Below, piece by piece: positions 6,174 through 7,808 of a stretch of 7,808 nucleotides of DNA. A program made the position numbers and the translations under genes. Every line of letters starts with the position of its first letter. Position 1 is the stretch's first letter. The notes under the pieces are model-generated. The model had not been told where the DNA came from. It saw only the letters and a program-made list of their open reading frames with translations, and did no database searches. The DNA comes from CAXGUU01 sp964012875. Its GTDB lineage: Bacteria; Pseudomonadota; Gammaproteobacteria; Ga0077536. The stretch covers positions 1 through 7,808 of the forward strand of contig CAXGUU010000152.1 in assembly GCA_964012875.1 (NCBI GenBank), written 5' to 3'.

Positions 6174-6959
6174 TTATCGCGGCGCCATGCGGATGGCACC
6201 ATCCAGACGAACGCTTTCGCCGTTGAAATAACCGTTTTCGATCATGGTGAGCGCGAGATGGGCGAATTCAGGCGGCACACCCAGCCGTTTCGGGAACGGC
6301 ACGGAGGCGGCCAGCGCCTTTTTCACATTGTCGGGCGCCGCCTGCAGCAGCGGCGTGTCGAATATGCCCGGCATAATGGTGTTGACCCGTATGCCTTCGC
6401 TCATGAGGTCTCGCGCTACCGGCAGGGTCATACCGACAACGCCCGCCTTTGACGCCGAGTAGGAAGCTTGTCCCATCTGGCCGTCTTCCGCGGCCACGCT
6501 GGCCGTATTGATGATCGCACCACGCTCACCGAATTCATCCATAGGGTCCAGTGTCATCATGCCGGCAGCAGATAGTGCAATGCAGCGAAACGTGCCGAGC
6601 AGGTTGATCTGGATAATCAGTTCGAACTTGTCCATCGGGAAGGTGTTGATGGCACCAGTTTTTTTGTCGCGGCCGGCAGTCTTGAAGGCGTTGCCCGTAC
6701 CCGCACAGTTTATCAGGATACGCTCCTGCCCAACGGCTTTGCGGGCTTCGGCGAAGCCGGCTTCGCATTGCTCCTGAGACGTCACGTCGACTTTGCAGAA
6801 CACGCCGCCCAGTTCCTTCGCCAACGCATTGCCGGCATCTTCGTTGAGGTCAAAGAGCGCGACCTTGACGCCCTTTTCGGCAAGCACGCGGGCGCTGGCG
6901 GCGCCGAGTCCAGATGAGCCACCAGTGATGACGGCGGTTACGGAAGAGTCGAGTTTCAT
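6174..6959 (-). CDS. SDR family oxidoreductase, type II 3-hydroxyacyl-CoA dehydrogenase (HSD10)-like
   Basis: The 261-residue product is a classical short-chain dehydrogenase/reductase. It shows the Rossmann motif TGGSSGLG (12-19), Asp37 at the end of the second beta strand (indicating NAD(H) preference), Asp58, NCAG (84-87), Asn119, and the catalytic set Ser154, Tyr167 and Lys171 in YSASK. The RDKKTGAINTFPMDKFE insert (97-113) and overall pattern match the HSD10/HSD17B10 group, which oxidises 3-hydroxyacyl-CoA or 3-hydroxy-2-methylacyl-CoA thioesters to the 3-keto forms during fatty acid or branched-chain (isoleucine-type) degradation. The length is standard for the group. The start is set by a strong AAGGAG (6965-6970) five bases upstream of the ATG. 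An intrinsic terminator follows the stop. The second MFS gene lies 98 bp upstream on the same strand, and the gap shows no clear promoter, so read-through is possible. The gene converges on the amidohydrolase operon. The exact acyl-CoA substrate is unknown. Confidence 0.93.
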   Translation of the reverse strand: MKLDSSVTAVITGGSSGLGAASARVLAEKGVKVALFDLNEDAGNALAKELGGVFCKVDVTSQEQCEAGFAEARKAVGQERILINCAGTGNAFKTAGRDKKTGAINTFPMDKFELIIQINLLGTFRCIALSAAGMMTLDPMDEFGERGAIINTASVAAEDGQMGQASYSASKAGVVGMTLPVARDLMSEGIRVNTIMPGIFDTPLLQAAPDNVKKALAASVPFPKRLGVPPEFAHLALTMIENGYFNGESVRLDGAIRMAPR

Positions 6960-6964
6960 GTTGT

Positions 6965-6970
6965 CTCCTT
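6965..6970 (-). promoter_or_regulatory. Strong ribosome binding site of the SDR gene
   Basis: On the minus strand AAGGAG lies five bases before the ATG at 6957-6959. It is the best Shine-Dalgarno sequence in the window and suggests high translation of this gene relative to its neighbours. Confidence 0.75.
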
Positions 6971-7057
6971 AAAAATCTGTTCCAGCGCGGTGTCGTGGGT
7001 AAGCGCGAACGAAGCGGCGCACTGGGGTCCAAAGCGGGGCCAGCATTATTCCCGAGC

Positions 7058-7808
7058 TTAACGTCCGATACCACCGGAGGCTGCGGGGCCGGCACTGGCT
7101 ATCACCGACAACCGCGCGCGTCGCATCAGCCAACCGGCGAGACCAGCGCCAACACCAAACACAGCGGCAATAGAGAACGGCAGATGATAGCTACCTGTTA
7201 AGTCAAACAGATAGCCGCCCATCCAGGGGCCGAGAGCGCTACCGGCCGCACTGCCGAAGAGGCCCATCCCCAGAATTGTACCGAAATGGCGACCCTGAAA
7301 GCGGTCGCTGACCATGGCGGGAATAATGGCAGCCGTCGCCGAGTACCCTACCCCGAGCATGGTCGCGTACAGATAAGCCCAGGTTACGGAAGATCGATGT
7401 CCGGCAATCGTAATGGCCGCGACGCTGGCGACCATGATCATAATGCCACTGACATAGACAACTTCACGATCGATGCGATCAGAGATCCAGCCGCCGCCAG
7501 TCTTACCGAACACGCTGGCGACGCCGACCACACCGACCACGGCTGCCGCTGTCAACGCCTCAATGCCGTGATCGACCAAAAAAGCGACCTGGTGCACATG
7601 GAGGGTTTGCGAACAGGTGCTGCCGAAAAAAAATGCCAGCACCATCAACCAGAATGGGGACTGGCGCGCGGCCTGTCTGAGGGAAATATCGCCTGCCTGG
7701 TCGGCGCCGCTGGCCTCGGCTGGTTGCGCTTTCTTCTTCGCGCGCGCCGGGTCAGTCACGAACAGGTAAATCGCAGCCGGCACGATAAATCCACCGCAGA
7801 TTATCCCG
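7058..7808 (-). CDS. MFS transporter, C-terminal half (runs off right edge)
   Basis: The frame stays open to the window end, so the visible 249 residues are the C-terminal part of a larger inner-membrane carrier; the GTG at 7781-7783 is internal, not the start. The fragment begins with the end of the sixth helix. A charged, lysine-rich central cytoplasmic loop of about 30 residues follows (including DPARAKKKAQ), then six hydrophobic segments, as expected for the second half of a 12-helix MFS protein. A motif-A-like repeat, GKTGGGWISDRIDRE, lies at about fragment residues 101-115 between helices 8 and 9. The DRFQGRHFGTILG segment before helix 11 is typical of monocarboxylate or oxalate/formate-antiporter-like MFS members. 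It ends 98 bp before the SDR gene on the same strand. It differs clearly from the MFS fragment at the left edge. The substrate is unknown, though an organic acid would fit the subgroup and neighbours. Confidence 0.9.
   Translation of the reverse strand, partial: GIICGGFIVPAAIYLFVTDPARAKKKAQPAEASGADQAGDISLRQAARQSPFWLMVLAFFFGSTCSQTLHVHQVAFLVDHGIEALTAAAVVGVVGVASVFGKTGGGWISDRIDREVVYVSGIMIMVASVAAITIAGHRSSVTWAYLYATMLGVGYSATAAIIPAMVSDRFQGRHFGTILGMGLFGSAAGSALGPWMGGYLFDLTGSYHLPFSIAAVFGVGAGLAGWLMRRARLSVIASAGPAASGGIGR

Noticed and set aside
6170..6190. Ribosome-site-like AAAAGGAG on the plus strand followed by an ATG at 6187
   Set aside because: The following frame is antisense to the SDR C-terminus; the purine run lies in the SDR 3' untranslated region and is probably chance.
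5965..6231. Plus-strand frame rich in Lys, Ala and Pro between the convergent genes, resembling a small basic protein
   Set aside because: It runs through the SDR terminator and into the SDR gene end on the opposite strand, has no ribosome site, and its composition follows from the GC-rich repeats of the gap. No recognisable domain.
6960..7057. Possible promoter between the second MFS gene and the SDR
   Set aside because: No hexamer pair with acceptable spacing and sequence was found on the minus strand; only the SDR ribosome site is convincing.

Overview
The window (roughly 60% GC) reads as a catabolic-type neighbourhood from a bacterium, most likely a proteobacterium of the marine gammaproteobacterial kind. 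That guess rests on the mix of gene families and the base composition; no phylogenetic marker is present. There are seven protein genes, two of them cut by the window edges. I see no tRNA, rRNA, CRISPR array, insertion sequence, phage gene or origin.

Layout. (1) Positions 1-1283, minus strand: a luciferase-like (LLM class) flavin/F420 oxidoreductase, followed 22 bp later by the N-terminal part of a major facilitator (MFS) transporter whose remainder lies off the left edge. (2) Positions 1284-1380: a 97-bp divergent intergenic region that should carry the promoters for both directions. (3) Positions 1381-5922, plus strand: a zinc-free MDR-type NAD(P)H:quinone oxidoreductase, an AMP-forming acyl-CoA ligase 19 bp downstream, and, after a 146-bp gap with nested inverted repeats, an amidohydrolase of the N-acyl-D-amino-acid deacylase (D-aminoacylase-like) group. 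(4) Positions 5923-6173: a convergent intergenic region with two hairpins, one of them a textbook intrinsic terminator for the minus-strand gene. (5) Positions 6174-7808, minus strand: the C-terminal half of a second MFS transporter, 98 bp upstream of a short-chain dehydrogenase resembling type II 3-hydroxyacyl-CoA dehydrogenase (HSD10 type).

How the parts may work together (inference). Uptake by one or both MFS carriers, hydrolysis of an amide or related bond by the amidohydrolase, CoA activation of a released carboxylate by the ligase, redox steps by the LLM enzyme and quinone oxidoreductase, and beta-oxidation-like 3-hydroxyacyl-CoA oxidation by the SDR would make a plausible route for degrading an unknown organic acid. 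None of the substrates can be read from the sequence. The most interesting points are the amidohydrolase, which keeps the HxH, bridging Cys and catalytic Asp of D-aminoacylases but appears to lack the usual Ser-His-x-Lys metal-ligand segment, and the composition of the locus as a whole. No clearly new biological system is evident.
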